NCBI GenBank assembly: GCA_022496185.1
Contig: WTXG01000019.1
Coordinates: 310,001 to 374,000 of the forward strand
Length of the DNA: 64,000 nucleotides
Origin: Multifurca ochricompacta
Taxonomy: Eukaryota; Basidiomycota; Agaricomycetes; Russulales; Russulaceae
Direction of reading: 5' to 3'
The translations under genes and the position numbers were made by a program. Below, piece after piece: positions 36,900 to 48,776 of the stretch (the stretch's first letter is position 1; each line of letters begins with the position of its first letter). The notes beneath the pieces were generated by a model. That model was given only the letters and a program-made list of their open reading frames with translations, was not told where the DNA came from and did no database searches.

Positions 36900-39800
36900 C
36901 TTTTCTCACTCACACCGTGACAGCTTAACGGGGGCGCGTACCGGCGGATCTACGTAGCCAAAGCTCACAAGTTGCCAAGCCCCTCGTGATCTCTCGTGAT
37001 CTCCCGTCGGGTAGTACCGCACGCCACTCTGACAGACCGTGACAACTTTGGGTAGTCCACCTCACTTTCTTTGGCCGCCGACGTTTCATCCAACATTATT
37101 GACAGCGTGTACCTGTCATGTGGACACGTCTGGCTGTATCGCGCGGACTGTGAATACGGATCCTCTCCTCCCCAGCGCTGTCATTCGATCCAACATGCTG
37201 CACCAGTGCGCCAAACAATTCGTATGTGTCCGTTCGATCCATTGGCGCCAGGTACTCGCGCTGAAAGTTTTCCAACACACATAGCCTGCTGTTATCTGTA
37301 ATACCGTGTTTTGCTAGCCCCGATGACCGGAGCCTGAGGTAGGTTCTCCCCACGGCTGGTGCGGTCCTCTCACACGTATACGACTCGTCTGTCTTTCATC
37401 TCTCTTGAGCCTGCTCATCGCCGATTCATCAAATCCAGCTGTTCCTGTGGCGCTCAAAGTAATATGAACCTCACTTTCCTTGTGCTCCTCTCCACGACTC
37501 ACGCGCGTGCCGTTGGTGAGAACTACAGGTTCTTACGCTTCCTTCCCCTCCCTGCCCATTTACTGCCGTAGGGCGGCGGGGTACGTTAGGGAAAGGGTGC
37601 CGTGTTGACCTTTCTCCGTGTTGGAAGGTAGTTTTTTTGACGTCTGGGCAGGGCCCTTTTCAGTTTGTCGCCTCCTGCGGTTCCAGAGCGCCTTTCCTCT
37701 TCATATGGGTCCTCTTGCATTCTTGGACAATATATTACTTCCATGTACGTATTCAGGGACTGGACCCTGGCTCCATGGGCCTGTGATTCAGATAGGTGCA
37801 GAGTCACCGAGCTCCCAAAATAAAAATAAAAAAAGGTCAAGGGCGGAGCTTTACTGAGATAAGCGTCGCCTTGAACCGGACCTTCCTTCGGTACAGCGTC
37901 ACCCAGATCACGAACCATTGGCCTCCGCTTTCCGAGCGGCCATGTCGCTTAAGGTGGCAAGGTAACTGCGTGCCAACCTCACCGTCCACACCCCTGTAAT
38001 AGCAGCAGAGTATCTATGCTGCGGATCGAGGGGAGGCCGTGGCGCTTCTCCTTCAGAGGTGTATCTACCAAGGATGAGCGGGCGCGATCTTTTGCCGAGC
38101 GGTGCCATAGAACTTCGCAACAACTAGCGCCTATGTACGCATATGCCAATACCTGTCGCTGTACACGAGGACAGCTTTTCTTCACGAGCAATTCTGCCAT
38201 TGTCGCTCTGCCTTTCCCACCGTGACGGCCCAGTCCGTGATGAGGAGATCCAGCCCCAGAGTGATTATAGCCCTTCGCTTATGTATGATGCAAATGTGTG
38301 GAATTAGTACAGGTGTCAAAGGTTACCATGCCCGCATTGCAAGAGAACTCGGTATTTCCGCAACGGCTACGGATCGCGACTTGTTCGGGCTGAAACATGG
38401 GGTCAGTGTTGATTGATGCACGGGGAAGGTGTCACGCGAGGTCTCCACCCGATCTGCACAAGGATGATTGCACGACAGTCAACGGCACTTTTGCCCTATA
38501 ACGCCGTGCGAACTGAACTAAGCACTGTTTTTTGTGTTTGGTTTTTTGATTTTTGATTTTTTTGCTTCCCTTTCCCAAGACACAGCGAAGCCACAAGTTT
38601 TCCACACGCTGTTAATTTGTGCTTCAAATTCCAGGACGGAGATTGCGCGTCTCCCCTGTATCCTTCACCTTCAGACTGATGATTGAGTTTTTTTGCAATT
38701 GGCTCTCTTGTAATTTTCATGAACGGACGCACTTCAAATTACTTCCTATTCAATGCTGGTCACATCGAAGCCCCATTATACGCGACCCGTTTCCCACCTT
38801 GCGAAATGATTTTGCGCTCACCTAACGAGATTACCGGCGGAATCCTTGGTAATGTTACTCGATGAATGCCGACCGTCATCAATAGTTTGTGGGTGCCGTA
38901 GGCCGATAGAGGGGCCAATGGGAAACGGGCGAACCAATTCGAGTTCCAGAAACGACAGCGACAGAAAAGAGTCATACGGGAGGTTGCAAGGGGCCGAGTT
39001 AGGTGGGAAGTGAGAAGTGGGAAATGGGAAGATGGGGTCAATGAGTTATCACGGTGCTCCACGACATGATTACGTGCCTTTCAAAAATGTACATTAACAA
39101 AAAAAGGTATATATAAAGAAAAAGGAAAGAAAATTTGGTCGGTGTCGGTGATATTATCCACGATGACCTTTCACAACTGGCCATCAGACCACTTCCCCAG
39201 CCCACCACCAGCACAACCCTTTGCGAACACCCAGCCGACCTCTGCAAAGGACTGCGTACGGGGAGAGTGCCCCTTCCATACCTCATCTCGACCCAGACCA
39301 GTCCACGTCGTTCCGTTTGTAATAAGAACGAGGAGCATATGTAGGGATTTGAACATATGCCAGCGGCAACATATACACGTGCCGTGCGGCTTCGCGCGAG
39401 GAGCATGCAAAGTGAATCAAGCAAGGCTCCATGAGACTGGGTAACGTGCAGTAGATCCGAGTGGACAACGGCATCATAACCGTCGGAAAGTATCCGATGT
39501 CATTCCGACGAAACGTCGAATGCAGGTGACTAGATTACGCAGGTTAGGGAGAGGGGAGGAGGAGGAGGAGGAGGAGACGCTTACAGAAAATGGCTAGGGT
39601 CTTTCCCCCATTCATAGCCCTCACATCTTACTAGGCATATGCAGCTGGCAGTGATGGAGTGAAAATGTCTATCAAGTTTCCTAGAATCAGGTCGTCGGGA
39701 TAGTCGGTAACAACGAGGAGTGCGGGTGGGAGGGGAGAGCAGCGCCTGAACCCAATTTTATCACTGAGTTGGGTAATGAGGACGGTGAGGAAGTGGGAAG

Positions 39801-40142
39801 TGGTGAAAGCGCGACTGACCGGCAAGTTGATTGATCTAAGATGATGTTGTGCGCGTGGGAAAATCACCGATGCCACTTGCCACGTGGGAGCCACGAGGGC
39901 GAGAGAGGAGACCAAGACTTTCCTTCTCTTCTTCTCACTTCACTTCACTTCGCTTATCCTTCCACCCACACCCACACTCACACTCAACTAAGCTCACAAA
40001 CACAACAATCAATCCTCCTCATCCTTGTTCATCTCTTCTCCTTCTTGTCATTCTTTTTATTTCTCAATCTTCTCAATCTCTCTCTCTCTCTCTTTTCTCC
40101 CCATCTCTCAACCAACTTTGTATTATAATCTTGTCATTCTTC

Positions 40143-42476
40143 ATGGATATTCTTCAAACTCCTCCACTTTCACAGCCAAGGAGGCGGAGCGTTGATGTCG
40201 GTGGTCTATCTCTCGCACTTGGTTCTCAGGGTTTGGGTCAGGGTTGGGTTGGATGGAATGAAACCGAGATTGATAGAGAGGAACAACAACTACTGTATGT
40301 CTCCTCTATTTTTATATCCCTTTGATAACTCCACCTATTATCATTCTCTTTAGTTTCGCAGAACTTCTCAGCGACATGTATAATCACACTCATACCGTCA
40401 TCAATGCGCATGAACGATCGTATGTCGTATTTTAATCCTCGTCCTATCCCCCCCCAATTTCTCCTTCTCATCTACATCCCTCAGATGCCCGATAGAAGTG
40501 TCATTGCAGCGTCGTGCCGAACTTATTCGGTCTTTAGACAATTGGCATTTTGAGCCACATAAACTCCCCGAACATGAGGTGCTTTACTGCTCACTCGTCA
40601 TCTTCGAGGCACTTTTCCGTCTTGATGGCCTTTTAACTCTGATCCCCGTTTCCATCGGTGTGTGAAGCCGCTTGCTGCCTATTACTCATCGTTCAATTCA
40701 TCCCCCATCCACAGATCAAGTCAGGGATCTGCTTTTCAACATGCGACACGTCTATCGTCATCAAAATCAGTATCATAACTTCGAGCACGCACTCGATGTA
40801 CTCCAAGCCATTCATGTGTTCCTTTCCTCTGCCGGCAGAGTTCCCCCCGCATCGATCCTTCTCGAGTCCGATACCCGGACATGGCGACCCAGACAAAGCG
40901 CGGGAAAACCGGCGTTAGTACATTTTCTAACACCGGCCGATTTATTTTGCTTGTACGTTGCTTCGATTGGGCATGATGTCGGTCATCCTGGTGTCACCAA
41001 CATTTTCATGGTGAGTCCCTCTCCTTTCTTTCCTCGCCGTTCACCCTCTCATCCCAAAGAACGAAGAAAAATGCCCAGGCCCCTTTATCCTCACTTTACG
41101 ATCATAATTCTCCCTTGGAGCAGCTTCACTACACCCTCCTACTGCACATACTCCGCCGTCAGGGCTTCGGCTTCTTGCTCGACAATTCCAATACAGTTCC
41201 CCATTTCCGAAAATTGCTCGCAGAGACAGTTTTGGCAACTGATATGCGCGTCCACTCCCAGTTCATGGAGCGCTTCCAACGGATCGTTGAGGGCGCAGAA
41301 GCAGACCATTGGACAAAGAGGGTTCTCGTCTGTCAGGCACTCATTAAAGCCGCGGACATTAGTAACCCGGTAATTGACCTTCTTCAACCTCAACCATTCT
41401 CTTCGTCTGAGCGATAATTCAGTGTCGCCCGATCAATGTCTCACAACATTGGGCATCCGCTCTTCAGGGAGAGTGGACGTCACAGGCCACACTTGAGCGG
41501 CATCTTCACATGATTCCATCCGTGAAGGAAGAGTTCGATCCTCTCTCAGAAGCCAAGTCTCAAGTCTGGTTCATTGAAACTTTCGCGAAACCATTGTTTG
41601 ACCTTACAGCCTCTGGTATCCCCGGTCAGTTTTCGATGTAACTGTATCTCCATTTTATTCCGTTCTCCCCTGACCCTTTTTTTTTTGGATTCGAACCGGC
41701 AGAGACAGCAAAATATGCAAGCCATTGTATCGAGAACTTAGCTCTCTGGAAAGCAAGAGTTCTGACTCTTTCTTCCCGTGACAACGGTCCTGGACCTTCT
41801 CATGTACCCTTGACCTCTCGATTCACGGGCACGAGCGATCCTTTTCTCCCCCCCAAGCCCCTGAAGACTTTGTTTCCGCGTTCCCCATGGCTCTCCCTGC
41901 CTCCTTCCGTCTGGGGGTTGATCAGAGCGATAGGTCATCTGTACACGATTGGGCCTCAATCTCCGTTTCCTCTGCCCCTGTTCTGACCGATACCGACTCA
42001 TCCCGCGCATCCTCGCCAACCCATATCGCCGAGGCATTGAACAGTACTGTTTCTCCTCCCCTGTGTATCACGAGCACAAGTACAACGAGCAGCATTAGTT
42101 CACTATCCCCGAGCGTCACTTCCACATCCCATTCTGTGGGGCTATCGGAAGTCCCTTCAACACATCCCGGTCTGCTCGCCCATCACACGATAGTACGCTT
42201 GGGCTTGTGGTGAGCATGGGTGCGAGCAGTAGCGGGAGCAGCACTGCAGCTATCCGCGCGGCATATAAAGTCAGTGTACGCAAGAAGCCCAGCTTTCATC
42301 GCTATTCGTGGAGCCCGGCCTACCTGACATACCAACCCGGCGAGAGATGGCTATCATCGCCGGTCAAGGCATTGACAGCTAGCCCACTCCCACACTCCCT
42401 CACCCCAATTCTGGAATTGAATCAGGCCATCTTAACAACAATTTGTATGTATACTTGTATCACACATCCGCGATAA
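40143..42476 (+). CDS. class I 3',5'-cyclic-nucleotide phosphodiesterase (PDE2 type)
   Basis: Hydrolyses cAMP (possibly cGMP) and so damps PKA signalling. The ATG at 40143 gives 'MDILQTPPLSQPRRRS'. The catalytic domain carries the metal-binding motifs: 'YHNFEHALDVLQAIHVFL' (HNxxHAxDV), then 'LYVASIGHDVGHPGVTN' (HDxxHPG). Further on are 'EQLHYTLLLHILRRQGFGFL', 'LAETVLATDMRVHSQFM', 'VLVCQALIKAADISNP', 'EFDPLSEAKSQVWFIETFAK' and 'LFDLTASGIP'. Roughly seven short introns are needed. The C-terminal tail is Ser/Thr-rich and hard to splice: the frame open to 41985 must shift (a GTACCC..CAAG intron near 41800-41853 fits). A later shift is needed to reach 'SVRKKPSFHRYSWSPA', so the end coordinate is approximate. 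Both metal motifs are intact, and the catalytic family call is firm. Confidence 0.88.
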
Positions 42477-42919
42477 CAATGTGCACGACCGTCTGACGAT
42501 CTTGATGAACGAGGAGTATCACATCCTTCACATTTGCAATCAGTGTCCATCTACCTTGTCCCCCTCCCCCTCTCTTGCTTTTTTTTTTTGTTAGCCACAT
42601 CAACTCCTTTCGCTCCTCTATAACATTTGATAATGTGGAGAATTCTGTAGATATCTCGCATGTTTTCTGTAGCTAGTGACTTCGTATATGTTCCACGAAT
42701 CTTATCACTTTGACCGAAGCAATACGTTTGCTCTTTGGACATTACGGCGTCGTGAGATATATGTAGTATTTGCGGGTTTCCTTCGACCAGGTAGATGGAT
42801 TGGAGAACATCAGCAGGGTATCTATTCTCATACACACCACACACACGCGAAAACCAATCTAGACACGCCCACTTTTTTTCCAAAAAGCCCAAGAATATTC
42901 GAAAAGACGACCGACCGAT
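42477..42919. other. convergent spacer between phosphodiesterase and carboxypeptidase-like gene
   Basis: This is 3' flanking DNA of two convergent genes, with a T-run near 42580. The minus frame at 42551-42892 has no domain. The last phosphodiesterase exon may extend a little into it. Confidence 0.45.
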
Positions 42920-45900
42920 CTAAAAAGCGAATGCAAAGCATAAGGTGCACAAAGCACTGAGCCACATCCCTGCGGACCACGGTAAACGCTCAGTGCCAGA
43001 ATTGGCGTTCGTGGGAGTTCCCGTGGCATTGTTAAGGAAGCTCCGCCATGCAACAACAGTCGCCGACGGTGCGATGAGTGTGGACTGTGTGACTCCTGCG
43101 CCGAGGAAAATCTCACTTGCAATGCGCGGAGCATCGTCAGCAACATTAGGGTCCTCGCCGCCGAGCACAGCAAGCTTGTCGTTCGAGTCGATCGTGATAG
43201 AGCCAGTTGCGTTTGAGTTCAATACAAACTCCCGGAAAAATGTGTATGCCTGATGCAAAACTATGGATCAGAATGCTTAATGACATCATAAACGTAGGAG
43301 GCATCCGTACGGCTGTGGGGTTAGCAAAAGGCGTTAAGGAACCAACGCTGTCGAATAGAGCGTAGAGGATCCCGCGCTCTTGGTGCACAATTCCAGCAAC
43401 GTTGCCATGGTCGTCTACCCAAGGTGTCGAGGGCTTGCGTGTGAAACCCTGAGTGCCGCCAAAAGTTGTATTCTTGATCAAAACAGAGAGGTCAGCCAGT
43501 GAAGCTGCATCCAACTGATGAGAAGGAAATTACCTGAATGAGGACTATTGATCACGAATGCAGTCGAGTCAGTCACGCGAAAAGCAAAAATTGCATGAAA
43601 GGATGACGCTTACTTTCGAGGCTTCGATGATGAGCAATCGCGTTGTTAGCACTGGAGTACAGAATGATTTCGACATTCTTAGACATTGCAGCGCTGACGA
43701 GGTCATTAAAGAAAGTCACGGGCCTGTCTGACGCAGTCAACACAGCAATCATAGGAAGGCATAGACCCATAAAACAAAAAAAAAGACGTAATAACGCACG
43801 GAGGACCTGTAACACGATCGAAAGAGGTGAGCGTCATCCTTAATAATCCGCCGTGATCGGGAGAAAGACCCACTGGGATCGCCAAAGAAGTTGGCGGAAG
43901 AGGCTGAGGTCATTTTAAGCCAAGCTCTCAAATGCAAGAAATGGACATGGCCGTACAAGAGTTGAGCGTCGAACCAAAGGGGTACTGGTCCATGGACGTC
44001 CAGTTTTTGCTGAACGGTGCATGAAGGGCACCACGGACTTGAAGAGCTGGGAAATGATCTGTCAGAAACGATACGAGACTCGGTAAGATGGTGAATCCGA
44101 CCGTACAATTGAAATAAATGCCACCATCGATCGACGGTTGCGGGTTGACAGCGTCAGCAACATCGAAGAGCTATCATGGAAAAGAGAACGGGAGATAGAC
44201 ATGAACGGTGAGGGTTACAGGAAAAGATAGAGATACATACATCAAAAACGCCAGGAGCTTGTGTGCATCAGCCACGAATATGATTTGGTAAAGGAAGTGA
44301 GACTGACCCCAAGGGAATGAGAAATTGGCAGCATAATCGAACAATTCATCGAAAATGGAACACTGGTAATATGGATCTAGTTGACCAGTTAATGAATGAC
44401 TCTGTCCGTTTGCGTTACGCCTTTGCAAAAGGCCAGTCGTCTGTGCTCGTGAACCAAAGGCTGTCCATAAAGATGACAAGAGTGGACTGGGTTGAACGGG
44501 CGGTAAAGGTGACTGTTGTGGATAGGTTAAATTGACGTCATAACCGCAAAGATGAGACCTATTAAGATAAGATAAGATGTGATACGATAAGATTGAAGAT
44601 TATTAATTTTTTACTTGGACTGAAAAGACTTGAAAACGGTTTGGTCGAACTTTATCAATTGTGGGAAGGATTCGATGACGTTTATCTAAATTAAAAAAAT
44701 AAAAATTAGAATTTGATCTGATCATTAAATAAATAAGTAAATAAATAAATTCACTGACCGTGGCAATGTTGGTTGACACAGAAATATCATCGAGTAAACC
44801 ATTTCCGATCGCAACCTTTTCAAGTATCACGGGAGGATTGGAAGACGTCAATAACGCCTTGGAGATGTACGACTATGGAAATTTGGTAAGCTTCTAAGCC
44901 CGAAAAAGGAAAACGTTCACAAACAATATAGACACCGGCATAATCTTCTCCCGCAAGGTATAGGGGTCTTGTAGCTAAACTAGGGAAGACCTTGACTAAA
45001 TTAGAGAGGAAGCCGATCTGCCCATTTTGAGTCACATGACGTAGAAATAAATAAAATATAATATAAAGATAAATACAAAGTCGGATGCCACGTCATTCTC
45101 GTCCTTTGCTGTGAAGAATTAAGTTCTATAGTGACAGTCAAGATAAGCTAGGATTTGACGAGACGCACCATATCCGTTGGAATCAACGGTTGAAAACCCA
45201 GTGCCGACTGGCAAATTTGAGTGAGAAGCCAAGCCATACAGTCAAAAACTGGCGATAAAGCAGATCAACGAAAGACACTTGCCGGGCTGGTCAACCCAAA
45301 AGGTGTCGACGAGACTGGATAGACTCTTGGGATTTTGAGAGATGGTGAAATCAGGATGAAGGAGCATGGGTCCATTCTGTCAACGATCACCTAAATCAGC
45401 CCCAGTCCAGACTCTCAGCTGAACAGCCACGGCATGGCATCAATACCCCAATCATAGACGTGAATAAACTCGAAGATCCCGGCCTTCATACCAAGTCAGT
45501 GCAAGAGTGACTCATCGGAACGAAGGACCATACCCTCCACCACCGCCGAGCCAGATCAACCAAGGAGACAATTGTATCTGACCGGCAGGGACCGTAAGAG
45601 ATCCAACTCTGTTCTCAAAGCCCCAGAAGAACAGCGTATTGTTTGGATGCCCTGGACGCCCGACGGGGAGATTCCCAGCATAGTTATTGCCAAGGGGAAA
45701 GGTGATATTCGGAAGGCCTTGAGTCACCAGATAGACTACGCAAAACAAAGTTTGGGATCAAATTCTGCCCGGTGGAGCGAGACCGAAGGGTTTTAAAGGC
45801 TCACATTCTTGCCACGAAGGGTCAAAAGTAATGCCCGACGTCACAGTTGAATTTTGTGGGAAGCTGCTGGAAAGCTGTCCTGGCTTGAGAGGGGGCGGTG

Positions 45901-46177
45901 CAACAACGGCAGGAACGGAACTAGTAGGCATCACGGAGCCAGACGTAGAGGTGTTATTGGAAGCTGGAGCAGAACTAGTTGCTACGGCATTACTCGATGG
46001 TGCCGGCGGTCCCAAAGAGGTTGGGCCAAGGTGGGAACTTGAAAAGGGTGTTGCTCCCGTCGTCGCGGTTGCAGCTGCAGCTGCTGCTACATGGACACGA
46101 CCGCGAAGAAGAGGCTGACATGAAAGGATTAAGGAAAGGACGGCAACAGGATTGATGCCTTTGAAAGAAAGTACCAT
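42920..46177 (-). CDS. serine carboxypeptidase-like protein (S10 fold), predicted catalytically dead
   Basis: Secretory alpha/beta-hydrolase of peptidase family S10, probably GPI-anchored at the cell surface. The ATG at 46177 begins a signal peptide ('MVLSFKGINPVAVLSLILSC'), followed by a Ser/Pro/Ala-rich stalk. S10 landmarks follow: 'NNTLFFWGFE', 'SPWLIWLGGGG', 'NGPMLLHPDFTIS', 'FWVDQPVGTGFS', 'PLYLAGEDYAGVYI' and 'KVAIGNGLLD'. Next are 'ILYSSANNAIAHHRSLE', 'TPWVDDHGNVAGIVHQERG', 'LFDSVGSLTP' and 'YTFFREFVLNSN'. The C-terminus has a Thr/Asn-rich spacer and a hydrophobic end ('MWLSALCTLCFAFAF', stop at 42920) like a GPI signal. Family members have GESYAG, SGNDD and GAGH at the triad. Here the Ser is Asp, the Asp is Asn and the His is Ser, while the surrounding sequence and frames are well kept. 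About ten short introns are needed. Confidence 0.82.
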
Positions 46178-48776
46178 GACAAGCCAAAATGAAGAGAAAC
46201 AAGTCCTGGGACGAAATCCCAAAGCCAGGATTTAACTTGGGCAAGCTTTTGTATGCTGCATGCTCACCCGGGGTCGCATTAACTGCGAACGTAACACAAA
46301 CACAAATATTGATACCATTCCCGGTCCCGGTCCTACGTCGGTTTCCGGAACAGAAACTTTGTATCATACGATACATACAGAGGGCAGAGGGCAGAGGGTG
46401 TAACAAAACCGCCAGGGGGGGATAAGGAACCACCTTGGATTCATCTCACGGGAATAGGACCATCAGGAAGCACAAGACATCCTGTCCGGTAATGGTATGG
46501 GCACCTATGGCGATTGGACGGCTTCTCGACCTTTGATGCGAATGCGAATCAAACTATTTTGAGGTACATGCGAATGCAACCCCATTTACACTTGAGCTCA
46601 GACATCCTTCCCTCTTACTTTCCCCAGCGACGGAGAAAAAAAAGCCCATCAAAGGAGAGGAGAGGAGAGGAGAGGAGAGGAGAGTAGGTGAGTGCATCTC
46701 GGAATGCTTCGGGGCGCTAGTGAAGGAAGGGGAAAGGGAAGTGAAGAATGACATTGACATCCACGTCATGACGTTGCTTCAAAGAGCGCTTTGTCTCCGC
46801 CACCCGCCACCACCAAGCCAAGGGATAGATTATTTTGCCCAGAGATATAAATGAATTGACTGACTCCCACCCTCAACGTGTGATTGAAGGATGAAGATGG
46901 TGGTGGCAGTTACTGCTAATAGAATTGGCGTGTAATGTAATGCAGCAAGGCGGTACAAGTCAAGTTCGCATAGTACACCACACTAGTCCAGAGCCCAGAG
47001 CCGGGCCCTGCGGCGTTAAGATCGGCGAGACCTATTATACATAGTTTTGGGTCAGGAACATTGTGTCAATATTTTCTATGATAAATTAGGCACGTAATCT
47101 CAGTGAATGATGCGCGGTCAAGGCCTTTGGCTTTAGGAACTTGGCGGGGCGGCGGATATGCGGATATGCGGACATGCGAACAATGTATCGGTATCGGCAT
47201 GTGGGAAAGTGCCTTGAATGGACGTCAGGGCGCCACAAACAAAGATGGAAGACGTGCGTGGCTTTAGCTACTGTAGCACGCTGTAGCACAATGCACAATG
47301 TGGCGTGAATAATTCAAATGTGCCGCAAAGTCACAGGTCAAGAACAAAAAATCTCCCCTCCCCCCTTCCCGTGCAATCACCGCACCTTCTTCGCTCGCAC
47401 TATAGATAAACAGTGCGCCAAGGTTGAGAGAAAAATAAAAATAAAACCTGGGCAACGGGGTTCTCAACAGGGATTCGGTGAGAGTTTTTACTCATGGAGA
47501 GATTCATTTGAAGCCAGAATCGGGAGGCAAAAAAAAAACGGATCACACATCCCCAACCAACGGGAATGAATAATAATATAATATGAAGGACTCGTTCCAC
47601 CTGCGCCATTCACTCATGTGGCCACGTTATTGGCGATGTCAAGTCATCACACCCTTACAGCGAAATAGCTGCAGCGAGAGCTCAGCTCCCTGTAAATTGT
47701 GAGGAGGTCAATAACAGTGCGACGTTCGTTCATTCAAATATGAAAGTACTCCCCCCCCTTTTTTTTTTGAATTAAAATTTTATATTCCGCGTGCAGCTTC
47801 ATATAGCAAGAGCAGTCGTGTCTAATTTAGGTACCCCAGTAGATACATTAAGATGAACTGACAAAAGTTGTTGCTACTACATATGTAGGAGACCATCCAT
47901 GATCTTCACAGGTTGGTTGATACACTGGCTTGAAGGTAGCGCGCATACGGTGTAAGAAGGTTAAAAGATCATGGGCTTGGCCACGAAAGAATCTATGGAG
48001 AGTGGTTTCACTAGACCACGGAGGTAAAATGGTGGCGAGGTCGTTGCACGGACATCAGCGAATCTAGGACACTGGGTGTAATCGCTTATCGAAGGCGTGA
48101 CCAACCGCTCAACTGAGAGTAGTGGAGATGGTGTGGCAGGAATGCTGTTGGTTTTTTGTTGTTTTTACCTCCATTCTCAGTGGCCGCAGTAAATAAGGGA
48201 TGGTTGCGGCCATCGGGTGGTGTTGGTAAGGGTGTAGGTGCATACGCGCACGTATGAAAATGTGGTCACGCGGTCGTCTTCGTCGGTCGGTGGACCAGTC
48301 AATCGCCCAGGTGTGCACCTCTCGGCAATGTGCTACAGTAAATACCTCGCGCACCCTTGAAAGGGGGGTGATTTTTACTTCATGCAGAGCAAGTTTGCGT
48401 GCGTCCCTCTGAGCCAGACTAAAGTACCCCCGCCCTTGTCTGGTCATTAAGGCACTACTGACATTACACCATCATGATTCATTTGCTTGGAGGCAGTAAT
48501 GGCCAACTAACTGCTTCATGTTCTGCAAGGAAGATTGCTGAGCACGTCTTAAGTTCTGGTCTGTGCAAGTTATCAATCCCAACTCTCCAGGACGAGGGTC
48601 ATAAACACCGTTAAAAAAAGTGACGCAGAGTTTGTGAAATTTATGACGTAGAAATATTAATGTTTCGCCATGAGTTTCGAAAACAGAGATAGAGATAGAG
48701 ATAACATAGACACGTCTGGACTGAATTGTTCCTAGAGCAAGAAAACGAAAGAGCACAAACGAGGTGATCGCGTCGA
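46178..48776. other. 2.6 kb gene-free stretch
   Basis: This lies between the start of the carboxypeptidase-like gene and the 3' end of YVH1. I find no supportable gene. Frames at 46189-46425, 47086-47298, 47264-47467, 47318-47569 and 48109-48447 overlap on both strands and lack domains. It contains the GGAGA repeat at about 46653-46684, an AGATAG run at about 48686-48702, and T/A-rich runs near 47755-47770. Confidence 0.5.
46653..46684. repeat. (GGAGA)n pentanucleotide repeat
   Basis: Six tandem copies of the purine-only unit GGAGA. It lies about 480 bases upstream of the carboxypeptidase-like start codon. Confidence 0.85.

Larger units (their letters stand above)
35272..40142. other. 4.9 kb stretch with no supportable gene
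   Basis: The many open frames here (for example 36420-36692, 37071-37301, 37586-37918, 37908-38123, 38222-38416, 39038-39424) are all short. They overlap on both strands, and I recognise no domain in any. Minus-strand frames between about 37586 and 38200 have the most coding-like residue mix but do not join into a known protein. Simple repeats occur at 35991-36065 and 36850-36890 and a GGA-rich run at 39555-39577. The right end (from about 39900) is CT/CA-rich and is probably the phosphodiesterase promoter. No tRNA or rRNA is visible. Confidence 0.45.

Noticed and set aside
39340..39375. tRNA-like T-loop (TTCAAAT on the minus strand)
   Set aside because: The flanking five-base stems do not pair and no D-arm or acceptor stem can be found; no other tRNA candidate was seen.
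41690..41705. tRNA-like GGTTCGAATCC on the minus strand
   Set aside because: It sits on an intron/exon border of the phosphodiesterase and has no acceptor stem.
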